Part shown: one piece after another, positions 33,758 through 43,536 of the stretch | Position numbering within the stretch: the stretch's first letter is position 1 | Layout of the letters: every line of letters begins with the position of its first letter | Assembly: GCF_002814235.1 (NCBI RefSeq) | Contig: NZ_PHSU01000006.1 | Location: 1 to 64,000, forward strand | Direction of reading: 5' to 3' | Length of the DNA: 64,000 bases | Source: Pseudomonas sp. QS1027 | Lineage (GTDB): Bacteria > Pseudomonadota > Gammaproteobacteria > Pseudomonadales > Pseudomonadaceae | The notes under the pieces: model-generated | Database searches by the model: none | Told to the model about the DNA's origin: nothing | The model's input: the letters and a program-made list of their open reading frames with translations, nothing else | Translations under genes and position numbers: made by a program

Positions 33758-35182
33758 ATGACCTCTGCGAACGACCCCGGCATCCTCGACCGAGGAGATG
33801 CAGCCTGTATCATTGGCTCGGGACCAGGAGGACTGAGTACCGCTCGGGCGCTGAAGGCGCAAGGTATAACGTATGACCAATACGAGCGGCACTCCGACGT
33901 CGGTGGTATCTGGGATATTAATAATTCGGGTACGCCGATGTATGAATCGGCTCACTTTATCTCGTCTCGAGATCTCTCAGGTTTTGTCGGGTTTCCAATG
34001 CCCCGACACTTTCCAGACTACCCCTCGCATCGTCAAATAACAGATTACCTTCGAAGTTTTGCGGACGCCTACGGTCTACGTGACCCTATTCAATTCAATA
34101 TGCCCGTGGCGTTGATCGAAAAAGATGCTGAGGGTCGATGGATCGTGACTCTGGGTGATGGATCCAAGAAACGTTACCGTTGGGTGATCTTGGCGACGGG
34201 TACAAATTGGCAGCCCAACTTGCCTTCATTTCGCGGTCAATTTGATGGAGAGATACGTCATTCGAACAGCTTCAAGTCCGGGCAAGAGTTTCACGGGAAG
34301 CGGGTGTTGGTGGTGGGGGCTGGCAATTCGGGAACCGACATTTCTTGCGAGGCGGCCATTCATGCCGGAAAAGCGTTCATTAGCATGAGGCGTGGCTATT
34401 ATTTTATTCCAAAGCATGTGTTCGGCGTGCCGGCTGATGTATTCGGCGAGAATGGGCCGCACCTTCCCCTCTGGTTGGCGAGGCCAATATTCAAGGTGCT
34501 CTTGAAACTGCTGGTGGGGGACTTGACTCGCTGGGGACTGCCGAAGCCTGACCATGCTCTATTTGAGACGCATCCGATTGTCAACTCGCAACTGATTCAT
34601 CATTTGCAGCATGGCAATATTGCGGTCAGGCCGAATATCGATCGACTCGACGGCGAGTATGTAGTTTTCGAGGACGGTTCACGAGAACCGATTGATCTTG
34701 TCCTCTGTGCGACCGGTTTCAAATGGGGTGCTGAATGTGCCGCACAGTTTTTTGAGTGGAAGAACGGACGACCGTTACTGTATCTTTCAATGTTCAGCCG
34801 CACGCATCAGAACCTCTGTGCAATAGGCTATCTTGACCAAAATTCCAGTGCTTTCAAATTGTTTGATACACAAGCCTTCACCTTGGCGTCGTACTTGCGT
34901 GCTCAACTGGACGATTGCTCAAGTGCGAAGCAGTTCGACCAACTGATCAAAACGGATGAACCGGATCTCTCAGGGGGGATACGATTCGTACAGTCGGACC
35001 GTCATGCTGTCTATCTGGATGCTCGTTCTTTCACGACCTACCTGGAAAAACTGCGGGCCAGCCTTAACTGGGGAACGCTAAGCATTGGCTGTTATGACGC
35101 ATTAAAACGCGTACCTAAGCAGGCGAGTGGCGTACCCCCAACCTCGCAGCCTTTGCAAGAGGTCAGCTTACATGGCAAATAA
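33758..35182 (+). CDS. Flavin-containing monooxygenase
   Basis: This 474-residue enzyme has an FAD motif IIGSGPGGLSTARALKAQG (18-36), the flavin-monooxygenase fingerprint FDGEIRHSNSF (FxGxxxHxxxF), and the NADPH motif VVGAGNSGTD. The signature ATGF near the end (VLCATGFKWG) is also present. The family oxygenates amines, sulfides or ketones (Baeyer-Villiger reaction) using NADPH and O2. AAAGG precedes the ATG. The downstream SDR starts inside its last codons. The C-terminal 80 residues have no motif I recognise. Confidence 0.87.
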   Translation: MTSANDPGILDRGDAACIIGSGPGGLSTARALKAQGITYDQYERHSDVGGIWDINNSGTPMYESAHFISSRDLSGFVGFPMPRHFPDYPSHRQITDYLRSFADAYGLRDPIQFNMPVALIEKDAEGRWIVTLGDGSKKRYRWVILATGTNWQPNLPSFRGQFDGEIRHSNSFKSGQEFHGKRVLVVGAGNSGTDISCEAAIHAGKAFISMRRGYYFIPKHVFGVPADVFGENGPHLPLWLARPIFKVLLKLLVGDLTRWGLPKPDHALFETHPIVNSQLIHHLQHGNIAVRPNIDRLDGEYVVFEDGSREPIDLVLCATGFKWGAECAAQFFEWKNGRPLLYLSMFSRTHQNLCAIGYLDQNSSAFKLFDTQAFTLASYLRAQLDDCSSAKQFDQLIKTDEPDLSGGIRFVQSDRHAVYLDARSFTTYLEKLRASLNWGTLSIGCYDALKRVPKQASGVPPTSQPLQEVSLHGK

Positions 35183-36053
35183 GACGTCGTTTACAGGCTG
35201 GACGGCGCTGATTACCGGTGGGGCCGGCGGGTTGGGGCGGGCTATTGCGGCGGTTCTTATCGCTCGGGGTATTAGATGTCTGCTGGTTGATATCGATCCA
35301 ACCCGATTGGCTCAGGCCGCCACGGCGTTAGGCCCCATGGCGCTCACTCATGAGGCCGATCTCACTGACCCTCAAGCGCTGGAGAACTTAGTCTCGCGGG
35401 TAAGAAATGAGCTGGGACGCCTCGATCTTCTTGTCAATAATGCGGGGATATTGAGTAATGTACTGTTTGAAGTGCGTCCGATGCCGTCAATCGTTCGCGA
35501 GGTCCAACTCAACATGCTTGTTCCCATTGAGTTGACGCAAGCTCTTCTACCCCTGCTGCAACAGGCCACTGATGGTCGGGTGATTTCAATTGTTTCGCTT
35601 GGCGGGTTATTCCCCATGCCGGAAACCTGTATTTATTCGGCCACAAAATTTGGCCTGCGTGGTGCAATGCTCTGTCTGGGGCTGGACGGGCCGCGCCTGG
35701 GTGTAAAATTCACGATTGTAAATCCATCGGCTACGGAAACACCGATGTTGATGCGTGAGGCTATTGAGAATGGCAATAAAATGCAGTTCATGGATCGTCC
35801 CCAAATGCCTGCGGATGTGGCTAAAACAGTTCTACAGGCGCTAGATAAACCTCGTTTGGAGATGTTCGTGCGGCCTAGCGAGTCATGGAGTGCACGCCTG
35901 GTGATGCTGGCACCTGGGATTTTGCCTTACGTGTTACCACTGTTTCGCCGAAAAAGCGAAGCGGGTCATCGCAAGTACCTTGCCTCTCTCACGCAGCGGG
36001 GGTTGATCAAAAAGGACGGGGAAGGTTGGCGATTAAATTTGCCAGAAAATTAA
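35172..36053 (+). CDS. Short-chain dehydrogenase/reductase
   Basis: This 293-residue SDR has the cofactor motif TGGAGGLGRA, Asp after beta2 (LLVDID, favouring NAD), NNAG, a serine in VSLGG and the YSATK catalytic pair. The C-terminal part is hydrophobic and basic (LVMLAPGILPYVLPLFRR), suggesting membrane association, as in SDRs acting on lipids. The ATG at 35172 overlaps the monooxygenase stop by 11 bases; the frame's earlier start would overlap much further. It probably oxidises or reduces the oxygenated product of its neighbour. Confidence 0.87.
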   Translation: MANKTSFTGWTALITGGAGGLGRAIAAVLIARGIRCLLVDIDPTRLAQAATALGPMALTHEADLTDPQALENLVSRVRNELGRLDLLVNNAGILSNVLFEVRPMPSIVREVQLNMLVPIELTQALLPLLQQATDGRVISIVSLGGLFPMPETCIYSATKFGLRGAMLCLGLDGPRLGVKFTIVNPSATETPMLMREAIENGNKMQFMDRPQMPADVAKTVLQALDKPRLEMFVRPSESWSARLVMLAPGILPYVLPLFRRKSEAGHRKYLASLTQRGLIKKDGEGWRLNLPEN

Positions 36054-36160
36054 GGGGTATTCATCTGCTGTCGTATGGTGGTTGTTTAACGTCTGGTAAG
36101 TAAAGTTTTGTCGAAAAATGTTAGCTGTTCTGCAGCCTGTTAATTTAACTGGAGATTAAA

Positions 36161-36472
36161 ATGACACGTCCGGCGAAATATCATGACTTTCGGGAGTTTT
36201 ACCCATTTTATCTGAGTGAGCACTCCAATCGTACGTCACGTCGTCTTCATTTTATTGGTTCGACAATCGCTGTCCTACTGTCTGTTGTCGCTGTCGCGAC
36301 TGAACACTGGTGGCTGCTGGTTCTTGCGCTGGTTCAAGCGTATGCCTTCGCCTGGACGGGGCATTTTTTCTATGAGCGAAATCGACCCGCCACCTTCAAG
36401 CATCCAATCAATAGCTTCATGGGGGATTGGCGCATGTGGTGGGATATCCTTACCGGGAAGATATCGTTCTAA
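36161..36472 (+). CDS. Mpo1-like (DUF962) membrane protein
   Basis: This 103-residue protein begins with the DUF962 pattern FYPFYLSEHSNRTSRRLHFIGS, followed by two hydrophobic helices (TIAVLLSVVAVAT and WWLLVLALVQAYAFAWTGHF) and FYERNRPATFKHP. Conserved histidines in HFIGS, GHFFYE and KHP match the Fe(II) site of yeast Mpo1, a dioxygenase that shortens 2-hydroxy fatty acids by one carbon. GGAG precedes the ATG. It is part of the monooxygenase-SDR run and points towards lipid-like substrates. Confidence 0.85.
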   Translation: MTRPAKYHDFREFYPFYLSEHSNRTSRRLHFIGSTIAVLLSVVAVATEHWWLLVLALVQAYAFAWTGHFFYERNRPATFKHPINSFMGDWRMWWDILTGKISF

Positions 36473-36807
36473 CAGCCCACTGCAATAGTCGCTTCCAAGA
36501 GGGCGGTCTTCCATCTCCGATAGGATTGACCGCCACCGCCAAAGCTGGGGCCTTCCGCGCCCAATTTCTTCCCTTCCTTTTCTAGAAAACGGGTATGTAC
36601 TCTGCCGCCAGCGATCTGGTCGCAGTCCGTTTTCAACCCTTTTTCGTCCTTCTCGCCCCTGCTTGCCCTGTCGGCTCTTGGTTACTTTAGGACGGGTAAC
36701 CCGTTCTCAGGAGCGTTGAGTGAACAACGAGCATGACGAGCGAATGCCTCAACGACGCTCCGCGCTTTGAGTATGCCTTAGGGCCTTGATTGGAAGTGAA
36801 AGCAAAC
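36473..36807. other. Spacer before the aldehyde dehydrogenase; no gene
   Basis: This 335-base stretch contains a 13-base palindrome ACGGGTAACCCGT near 36692. I see no gene. A promoter for the aldehyde dehydrogenase may lie here. Confidence 0.4.
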
Positions 36808-38313
36808 ATGAACGATAAAATGACTCAGGTTGAACCTGCGGTTTCTAAAATGGCTTTTGATGCTGCGCGCGGTGCCTTTAAAACATATTTTCATCTCACC
36901 ACCGAGGAGCGTTTGGCCGAGCTTTCAAAGCTCAAGGAAACGATTCTGATAGGCCGTTCGGTAATTATCGAGCGCGTCATGAAAGACGTCGGCAAGTGCC
37001 GCACCGATGCCCTGATCGCAGAAATCCTCGGGACCGTCGATTGGATCAACTGGCTTGAAAAAAATGCGGTTCGGCTGCTCAGGCCAGAAAAGGTCAAGAC
37101 CCCAATCACACTGCTCGGCAAGCAATCGCTGTTGTTGCATGAGCCCTTGGGCGTGGTGCTGATCATTTGCCCCTGGAATTACCCTTTTCACAATGCCATT
37201 ACCGGTATCGCCGCCGCTATCGTCACAGGGAATGCTGTGGTCTACAAGCCCTCGGAGCACGCACCCTGCGTTGGCCTGATCGAGCAGGTGCTGGCGTGTT
37301 CGCCGGTGCTGCAAAGCCTGGTACAGGTCGTCTATGGCGATGGTCAGCTGGGTTCGGCGCTTATTGATGAGCAGCCTGCAAAAATCTTCTTTACCGGCAG
37401 TGGGCCAACGGGCGGCAAGATCATGGCCCAAGCCAGCAAGGAGCTGATTCCTGTCGAACTCGAACTGGGTGGCAAGGACCCCATGATCGTTTTTTCCGAT
37501 GCGCCCATTGCGCGTTCGGTTGCCGGTGCACTATGGGGGGCTTTTACCAACGCGGGGCAGTCCTGTAGTGCCGTGGAGCGGCTGCTGGTGCAGGACAGCA
37601 TTCATGAGCATTTTATTGCGGAATTGGTCAAGGAGGCCGGCAAGATTGTCGTGCGTCCTGACGATAGCGGTGATGCGGACATCGGCCGAATGACCGTCGG
37701 CTTCCAGAGAGACAAAGTCATCGAGCATGTGCAGCAAGCACTCGCTTCGGGAGCTCGTTTGCGCTTTGGTCAGGTACCTTCCCCGGACTCGCTGATTGTG
37801 CAGCCGATCATTCTGGATCGAGTCACACCGGAAATGCTGGTATGGAAGGAGGAAACGTTCGGCCCTGTGCTTCCAGTCATGGCGTTTTCCAGCGAAGCAC
37901 AGGCTATTCATGAGGCCAATGCGACGAGTTATGGCCTGTGTGCCAGCGTTTTTACCGCCGATGCCGAGCGCGGGCTGCGTGTTGCGCAGGCACTCGACGT
38001 CGGCGGTGTTTCGATCAATAACGTAAACATGAGTGAGGGGAATCCGGGATTGCCCTTTGGAGGTGCCAAGAAGAGCGGATTTGGAAAGTTGAGAGGGCCC
38101 GAGGGTTTGCTGGGATTTACTCGCAGCAAGGCGGTGCTCATCGACACGGCAAAGCCCAAGATCGAAGCCAACTGGTATCCCTATACCCAGGAAAAGTTTC
38201 GTCGGTTCGAACGGTTTATAAAGGCCTTGTATTTCCCGAGCCGACTGCGCCTTCTGGCCATCGCCTGGCATGGCTTCAGACTTGAATCATTCAGTCAGAA
38301 ACCTCGCAAATAA
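36808..38313 (+). CDS. Aldehyde dehydrogenase (block A)
   Basis: This 501-residue ALDH has Asn in CPWNYPFHN, Glu in VELELGGKDPMIV and the nucleophile Cys in NAGQSCSAVER. The C-terminus is longer than usual by about 35 residues and basic-hydrophobic (RFIKALYFPSRLRLLAIAWH), which suggests membrane attachment as in fatty aldehyde dehydrogenases. It should oxidise an aldehyde made by the upstream enzymes. ATG 36808 gives the usual family start; TTG 36790 is also in frame. Confidence 0.87.
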   Translation: MNDKMTQVEPAVSKMAFDAARGAFKTYFHLTTEERLAELSKLKETILIGRSVIIERVMKDVGKCRTDALIAEILGTVDWINWLEKNAVRLLRPEKVKTPITLLGKQSLLLHEPLGVVLIICPWNYPFHNAITGIAAAIVTGNAVVYKPSEHAPCVGLIEQVLACSPVLQSLVQVVYGDGQLGSALIDEQPAKIFFTGSGPTGGKIMAQASKELIPVELELGGKDPMIVFSDAPIARSVAGALWGAFTNAGQSCSAVERLLVQDSIHEHFIAELVKEAGKIVVRPDDSGDADIGRMTVGFQRDKVIEHVQQALASGARLRFGQVPSPDSLIVQPIILDRVTPEMLVWKEETFGPVLPVMAFSSEAQAIHEANATSYGLCASVFTADAERGLRVAQALDVGGVSINNVNMSEGNPGLPFGGAKKSGFGKLRGPEGLLGFTRSKAVLIDTAKPKIEANWYPYTQEKFRRFERFIKALYFPSRLRLLAIAWHGFRLESFSQKPRK

Positions 38314-38485
38314 ACGGATGTTCCTGCTGTCGCGAGCACATCGACTCATATGTGCTCGTGTACACGAGCCTGGCCAACTTGACTCAAATAATAATGATGC
38401 GTGTTGTTTAACACTGCGGCCGTAACTTCAGTGATTTTGTTCGATTGCCTTTCTCTTAATTAAATAAAAATGAAAGGGTGTGCTA

Positions 38486-39385
38486 ATGAATGAATCAACC
38501 GTTAAAAATAATAAGATCTACCTTTCGGTGCTCGGCTTACTTTCGATGAGTTCGGTCCCTTCACTGGCCCGGGCAGATGATGGAATCGCCAGCTATGCAC
38601 TGGATGTGACTGCGAAAGTGGCCTCTGACGTGCGTAACAGAGGGACCTCTGATTCGCTGAATGGTCCTGGTGCGAGAGTTTCTTTCACGCTTGCACATGA
38701 AAGTGGTCTGGTCGCCCTTGCCGAGTTTACAACGGTGAGCGATAAGGAGTATTTGAACAGCGACGGATACAATGTGCTCTTGGGCGGCGGTTATCGATTT
38801 GGCGACCCTGACGCTGGGCATTACGGCTTGGGCCTCGCGGCCGAATTTTTTCCAGGTGGCAAGTATCAGGCTCCGAGTCGTTTTGATTTTGAAAATTTTG
38901 TGCCGACCGATGAGCGAACGACTAATTACAATGGTCAGTTTGCAGTTCTGGAGTTGGGTTATGGTGCGCTGGAGGCACGGATTGCAACGGTTATTTCTAA
39001 AACCTATCGCGGTACTAATACTTCAGGGGTGTGTGGCACTATGTTGCAATACATGAGCGATCCCACGGATGCCTTGAAGTGCTATGCCCGGGGAGACCGT
39101 AACTCACGGGGTAGCATGTTGTATGATCTGGACTATAAGTACGAGCTGATGTCGGCAACCACCTTGAAACTGCATGCGGGCTATCAACAGATCAAGAATT
39201 TTTCCGAAGCCAGTTTTTATGATTATGGTGTGGGCGTTGTCCATCGGTTTTTGGGATTTGACTGGGGGTTGGACTGGGTCTCACCCAGGACGCGAGTGAG
39301 GGCGCTGTTCATTGCGCAAGATGGCGATCATGAACGAGCGACGGACGAGAACAAGTGGGTACTTTCCGTTTCCCGTCATTTTTGA
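38486..39385 (+). CDS. TorF-like putative outer-membrane porin, copy 1
   Basis: This 299-residue protein has a signal peptide (about 1-31, hydrophobic YLSVLGLLSMSSVPSLARA) and then DVTAKVASDVRNRGTSDSLN, the start pattern of the TIGR02001/TorF-type putative porins. The chain alternates hydrophobic residues as in beta strands and ends VLSVSRHF with the terminal Phe expected for outer-membrane beta-barrels. It is highly similar to the protein at 47175. It probably admits the pathway substrate. AAGGG precedes ATG 38486 by 8 bases. Confidence 0.8.
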   Translation: MNESTVKNNKIYLSVLGLLSMSSVPSLARADDGIASYALDVTAKVASDVRNRGTSDSLNGPGARVSFTLAHESGLVALAEFTTVSDKEYLNSDGYNVLLGGGYRFGDPDAGHYGLGLAAEFFPGGKYQAPSRFDFENFVPTDERTTNYNGQFAVLELGYGALEARIATVISKTYRGTNTSGVCGTMLQYMSDPTDALKCYARGDRNSRGSMLYDLDYKYELMSATTLKLHAGYQQIKNFSEASFYDYGVGVVHRFLGFDWGLDWVSPRTRVRALFIAQDGDHERATDENKWVLSVSRHF

Positions 39386-39411
39386 GTTTTCCGCGAACGC
39401 TATAAAGCAAG

Positions 39412-39455
39412 GCCTCCATCCCCCTGCACGGACGTGTGTTTGCGAGGGTGGAGGC
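39412..39455. terminator. Hairpin between the convergent porin and AraC genes
   Basis: The arms GCCTCCATCC and GGGTGGAGGC pair with one G-U, with a loop of about 24 bases. It lies between two convergent stops and is followed on the plus strand by GTTACTTAATT. It probably serves both genes. Confidence 0.55.
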
Positions 39456-39474
39456 GTTACTTAATTAACCCATC

Positions 39475-40494
39475 TCAAGCGATGGCTTGTCTGGGGCTAT
39501 GTCCGGTCCATCGCTTGAAGGCTCTGCGAAAGTTGTGAGCGTCGCTGAACCCGACTTCATAGGCAATTTCATCCAGTGTCAGTCGTGGATTGCTCAACAG
39601 GGACAGTGCGCGGTTTTTGCGTAAATCATCCAGTACGGCCTGGTAAGACACGCCGTGCTCCGTCAGCCGACGACGCAATGTGCGATCACTCATGCAGAGT
39701 TGCGAGGCGACGGATGATAGGCTAATAGTATGACGCAAGTCACGTCGTACAATTCGCTCTATCGATTCGATAAATTCGCTTTCGTTGGAGTTTTGCTGTT
39801 CGTTCATTTGCAGCAACTCCATGACCTGCCGATTGCTCAGCGAATCATGGGTGGCGATGGGTTTGTTTGCCCAACGGGCGTCACACGTGAAGGTATTGTC
39901 TTTTTGATCAAAGCGTATCGGGCATTTGAACAGTTGTTCGTATTGAGCTGCATAGGCAGGTCTTGGATGGCTCAGTTCAATGGATGCGGGCGTGAACTCT
40001 TCACCCAGGAGTGCGCGTGCGATATTCAGGAAAACCCCAAAGGCTTCTTCAACTAGAAACGTCTGGATGTCGGGTTCGTGAAAACTGCAGATAACCCTGA
40101 TTGAAAAACTCCCGGCGTTCTCGATTTTTTCAAAGTTCAACAACGCCCCTGTATGTTTTTGCATGGCGATGCCCAATTCGATGGCGCTCTCCAATGTTGC
40201 ACTGGTCAACATGGCGTAACCCACCAGGCCCATGGAGGCAATACTCTCATGGGCACTCATGTCCAGGCCCAGGCTGCGATTGCGGCCTTTGGTCATGTCC
40301 AAGGCGCGTTTGATCATCAAGGAGGCCTGCCGAAAAGACACACGACTTTGCGGATTGGATAGATCTGCAACATCAAAGCCTAGTCCGATGCACAGCCGGC
40401 TCGCGTCAATCCCCAGATCAGCGCTCACGTCAGCCAGACTGCGCAGGAGGTTCACTTGTAATTCAGCCGTTGCGTAGCGAGTTGATCCGATCAT
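39475..40494 (-). CDS. AraC-family regulator (OruR-like), copy 2
   Basis: This 339-residue paralogue of the gene at 32485 has an N-terminal ligand domain (GLVGYAMLTSATLESAIELG) and a C-terminal HTH (LCMSDRTLRRRLTEHGVSYQ; LDEIAYEVGFSDAHNFRRAF). ATG 40494 has AGAGG nine bases upstream and matches the family start; the frame is open to 40608 without a better start. It follows the minus-strand MFS gene and probably controls block B or the porin. Its similarity to copy 1 suggests that both respond to related ligands. Confidence 0.88.
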   Translation of the reverse strand: MIGSTRYATAELQVNLLRSLADVSADLGIDASRLCIGLGFDVADLSNPQSRVSFRQASLMIKRALDMTKGRNRSLGLDMSAHESIASMGLVGYAMLTSATLESAIELGIAMQKHTGALLNFEKIENAGSFSIRVICSFHEPDIQTFLVEEAFGVFLNIARALLGEEFTPASIELSHPRPAYAAQYEQLFKCPIRFDQKDNTFTCDARWANKPIATHDSLSNRQVMELLQMNEQQNSNESEFIESIERIVRRDLRHTISLSSVASQLCMSDRTLRRRLTEHGVSYQAVLDDLRKNRALSLLSNPRLTLDEIAYEVGFSDAHNFRRAFKRWTGHSPRQAIA

Positions 40495-40787
40495 TTGCAG
40501 TAACCTCTTTTTATTTGAAAGGGAGGTTTTTTTGTCTGTCTGACGGTTCCTTCGGGCGTCGGGGAAACGCATTCGGGAAGAGGATTCGAGTGATCTCCCT
40601 TTGTCCACCTGAACCTGGGCGCCGGCTTGGCGCTCAAGGTGGTTTTTTAAGCCGCAGAATGATTAAGACATGATCGTCTGGACTATTCAATGGGGGGAGT
40701 GGAGGGCGCTGCAAATGTTTCTGTTGTGTTAAAGGTGCAGACCAGATGCGGCCTGGCGGTCAATTGACCGTCGGACCGCTGTGGTGC

Positions 40788-41999
40788 TCAGGTTCGATGC
40801 GTCAGGGTCCCAGTATCGGCGTGAGGTACTGTTGCGTATGAATTGACGGGTAGCGCTGATCGAAGCGAAAGCCAGACGAAGGGCATCGTAAACGCAATGC
40901 CCAGGCCCAGTCCGCATGCGAACTGAATAGCACCGAGTTGTGAGAACAGCGAGCCCGCGACAGCAGTACCCAACCCGGCTCCCAGGAAGGTGATAACGAC
41001 TGTTCGTGCGATCAGTGACCCATCTGGATCAACGTCTGAAAGCAGTCCGCTGAGGAATGGAATGATGATGAAAAATGCGGTATTCATCATCACTTGGCTC
41101 AAGAAAAAGGACCACGCGTCTCCTTCCAGGAAAAACCAGATAATCGAACCGGCCAGTACTAACTGAGCAAACCAGATAATGCTAAGTCTGTGATTGTGGC
41201 AGCCGCGGATGGACGGCACGATTGCGCCGGCAAACCCCAGCAACGACGAAATCGATAGCAGCATGCCGGTCGTAACGGCGGTCAGCCCGGCGTGGCTTCC
41301 GACGATCGTGGACACGGCCCACTGAGACGCCTGAACGCCATAGATGAGGACCGTGCAGACCCATACGCTCAACACCAGTTTTCTCGGTGGTTTAACGCCT
41401 CTGGATACCTGGACTACGGTATGAGTGAGTTTTCCGATCGTGGTTATCCACGGCGCAATCATCAGGGCGACGCCAGTCAGCAAGAGAAACAGCCAGCGGC
41501 TCAGCCAGCTTTCCGGCAGATTCGAGATCATGACCAAGACGCTACCGTTTATCGCGCCCGCAATCAGGTTGATCTTGCCCCACAACCGATCGGTCCCAAC
41601 GCGTTGGGAGATGGCTGATCCGACAATGACAAACAATGCACCTTCGCATAAGCCGGTCAGACCTCGTGCGATACAGACGCCAATCACCGTCGTCGCCATT
41701 GCACTGAAGAGCTGGCCGGTAATGATGCCCACTATGCCGATGAGCGTGAAAGTGCCTGCTGTTCGCGTAATCCATCGTGGAAGCAGCGCGCAACTTATGG
41801 CGATCCCCAGTATTTCGACGCCCGCCATTTGCGTGGCAACGCTCTCGTCCAACTGAAACCTGAGCATGACCGAGGCCACTAGAAAAGGTGTCAGGCTCAG
41901 TCCTGCGGTGGCGAGGGAATACGCAAGCGCCAGTCGGATCACTGCGACTCCGCGTAATTCAGAGCGCAAGGTGGATAATACAGCCGAGGCCGATGACAT
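40788..41999 (-). CDS. MFS transporter
   Basis: This 403-residue protein has about 12 hydrophobic segments. Features include ARGLTGLCEGALFVIVGSAI between TM4 and TM5, and a long central loop with IGKLTHTVVQVSRGVKPPRK. The same layout (ALAGLTEGLLLWGAVSLIVQ) recurs in the MFS half of the fusion protein at 52509, so the two carriers are related. It probably imports the substrate or exports a product. GAGGTG precedes the ATG. It is in one run with the aldehyde dehydrogenase and PLP enzyme upstream. Confidence 0.85.
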   Translation of the reverse strand: MSSASAVLSTLRSELRGVAVIRLALAYSLATAGLSLTPFLVASVMLRFQLDESVATQMAGVEILGIAISCALLPRWITRTAGTFTLIGIVGIITGQLFSAMATTVIGVCIARGLTGLCEGALFVIVGSAISQRVGTDRLWGKINLIAGAINGSVLVMISNLPESWLSRWLFLLLTGVALMIAPWITTIGKLTHTVVQVSRGVKPPRKLVLSVWVCTVLIYGVQASQWAVSTIVGSHAGLTAVTTGMLLSISSLLGFAGAIVPSIRGCHNHRLSIIWFAQLVLAGSIIWFFLEGDAWSFFLSQVMMNTAFFIIIPFLSGLLSDVDPDGSLIARTVVITFLGAGLGTAVAGSLFSQLGAIQFACGLGLGIAFTMPFVWLSLRSALPVNSYATVPHADTGTLTHRT

Positions 42000-42037
42000 T
42001 GAATCACCTCATTTTTGTTTTTAGGGAGAGGGGCTTG

Positions 42038-43474
42038 TTACTGGCCGAGCATCAAGCGGGTCACTAGGCGCGTCATGGTTCCGTAGGGGGCCGAGACCTT
42101 GTCGGACATGTTGAAGCGGCTCAGCTTGAACACGCCCCTGGCATGGGACAGGCGAACAAAACCCTCATACCCGTGATAGGCACCGGTCCCGCTATTACCG
42201 ACACCACCAAAAGGAAGGTCATCCTGGGTTGCGTGCAGCATCGTGCCGTTGATCGTCACCCCGCCGGAGCGAGTCTGTTCAAGCAATTGATCCACGAAGG
42301 CGTTGCTGTTCGAAAAACCATAGAGCGCAAGAGGTTTAGGGCGAGCGTTGATAAAGGCGATGGCTTGCTCGAGGTTGTCGTATGCGATGACGGGTAACAG
42401 TGGCCCGAAGATTTCTTCGAGCATCACATCCGCCTCCAGGGGCACGTTGGTCAGAATGGTCGGGGGGATCTTGCGTTCATCTGTCCTGCCCAGCGTGCCG
42501 TTCTGCCAGATCCTGGCCCCGCCAGCGCCTGCCTGATCAATCATCTTCATCAGGCGATCATAGTGTCTTGGCGAGATAATCGAGGTGTAGTCCTTGTTTC
42601 CTTCGATACTCGGATACAGCTGTTTCGCAGCGTCCAACCACTCGGCGGCGAAGGTGTCCACAAGGTGACGTGGGACCATGACATAGTCGGGGGCTACACA
42701 GGTTTGGCCAGCGTTGAAGAGTTTGCCTATCGCAACCAGTCGTGCAGCTTTCTTCAAGGGGAAATCAGCACCGATCACCACCGGCGACTTACCTCCTAGC
42801 TCAAGTGTCACAGGTGTCAGGTTACGTGCGGCGGCAGCCATGACATACCGCCCCACATTCGTTGACCCGGTGAACAGCAAGTGATCGAAGGCCAACTCAC
42901 AGAACCGGCCGGCCAGCGCGGCATCGCCGATAACCACCGTGACCTGCTCGGCGGGAAAGATTTCGGCGAGCAGGCGTTTGAGCAACTCGCCGGTCCGAGG
43001 CGTCAGCTCCGATGGTTTGAGCATCACCCGGTTGCCGGCCGCCAGCGCTTCCATAAGCGGGACCAGTGTCAATGTCAGCGGGTAATTCCAGGGAGCCAGA
43101 ATGCCCACTACGCCTAAAGGCTGATACATGACACGTGCAGTGGCTGGCTTGAACGCCATGCCCACCTTGCGCTTGCTGGGCCGCATCCAGGTTTTGAGGT
43201 GGGAGCGGATATGTTTGATGCCGTTGACAATAGGCATCAATTCACTGAGTTTGGTTTCAGCGAACGACCGGTTGCCGAAGTCTGCACAGACTGTCTCGAT
43301 GAGCACATCATGATTGGTTTTAATCAACTGCAATAAGGCCTCCAGCGCTGCGATGCGCTGCTTGTAGGTGGGGGCGCCGTGTACGCGCACAGCTTGTTGC
43401 TGCGCATCGAAAAGTGCAGTGAGCTCGTCGGTGTTGCTGATCGATGGAAGTGTAATGCTTGCTGGGTGGTTCAT
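42038..43474 (-). CDS. Aldehyde dehydrogenase (coniferyl/fatty-aldehyde type), block B minus strand
   Basis: This 478-residue ALDH3-like enzyme has Asn in APWNYPLTL, Glu in VTLELGGKSPVVIG and Cys in NAGQTCVAPDY. The ending VSAPYGTMTRLVTRLMLGQ is hydrophobic, as in the membrane-tethered ALDH3 group. It is closest, among genes here, to the ALDH at 54479 (shared TLELGGKSPVV, TCVAPDY/SCIAPDY and DLPFGGV/NLPFGGV). It follows the PLP enzyme after 62 bases and precedes the MFS gene, forming an operon. AAGGA precedes the ATG. Confidence 0.87.
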   Translation of the reverse strand: MNHPASITLPSISNTDELTALFDAQQQAVRVHGAPTYKQRIAALEALLQLIKTNHDVLIETVCADFGNRSFAETKLSELMPIVNGIKHIRSHLKTWMRPSKRKVGMAFKPATARVMYQPLGVVGILAPWNYPLTLTLVPLMEALAAGNRVMLKPSELTPRTGELLKRLLAEIFPAEQVTVVIGDAALAGRFCELAFDHLLFTGSTNVGRYVMAAAARNLTPVTLELGGKSPVVIGADFPLKKAARLVAIGKLFNAGQTCVAPDYVMVPRHLVDTFAAEWLDAAKQLYPSIEGNKDYTSIISPRHYDRLMKMIDQAGAGGARIWQNGTLGRTDERKIPPTILTNVPLEADVMLEEIFGPLLPVIAYDNLEQAIAFINARPKPLALYGFSNSNAFVDQLLEQTRSGGVTINGTMLHATQDDLPFGGVGNSGTGAYHGYEGFVRLSHARGVFKLSRFNMSDKVSAPYGTMTRLVTRLMLGQ

Positions 43475-43536
43475 TACTTTATGTTCCTTTGGCGCAGTGC
43501 CTTGAGGACGGAGAAGGAGGGGCTGGCTCGATGCGG

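Noticed and set aside
37531..38271. Open frame of 246 codons antisense to the block A aldehyde dehydrogenase
   Set aside because: No start signal and a complete, motif-bearing gene on the other strand.
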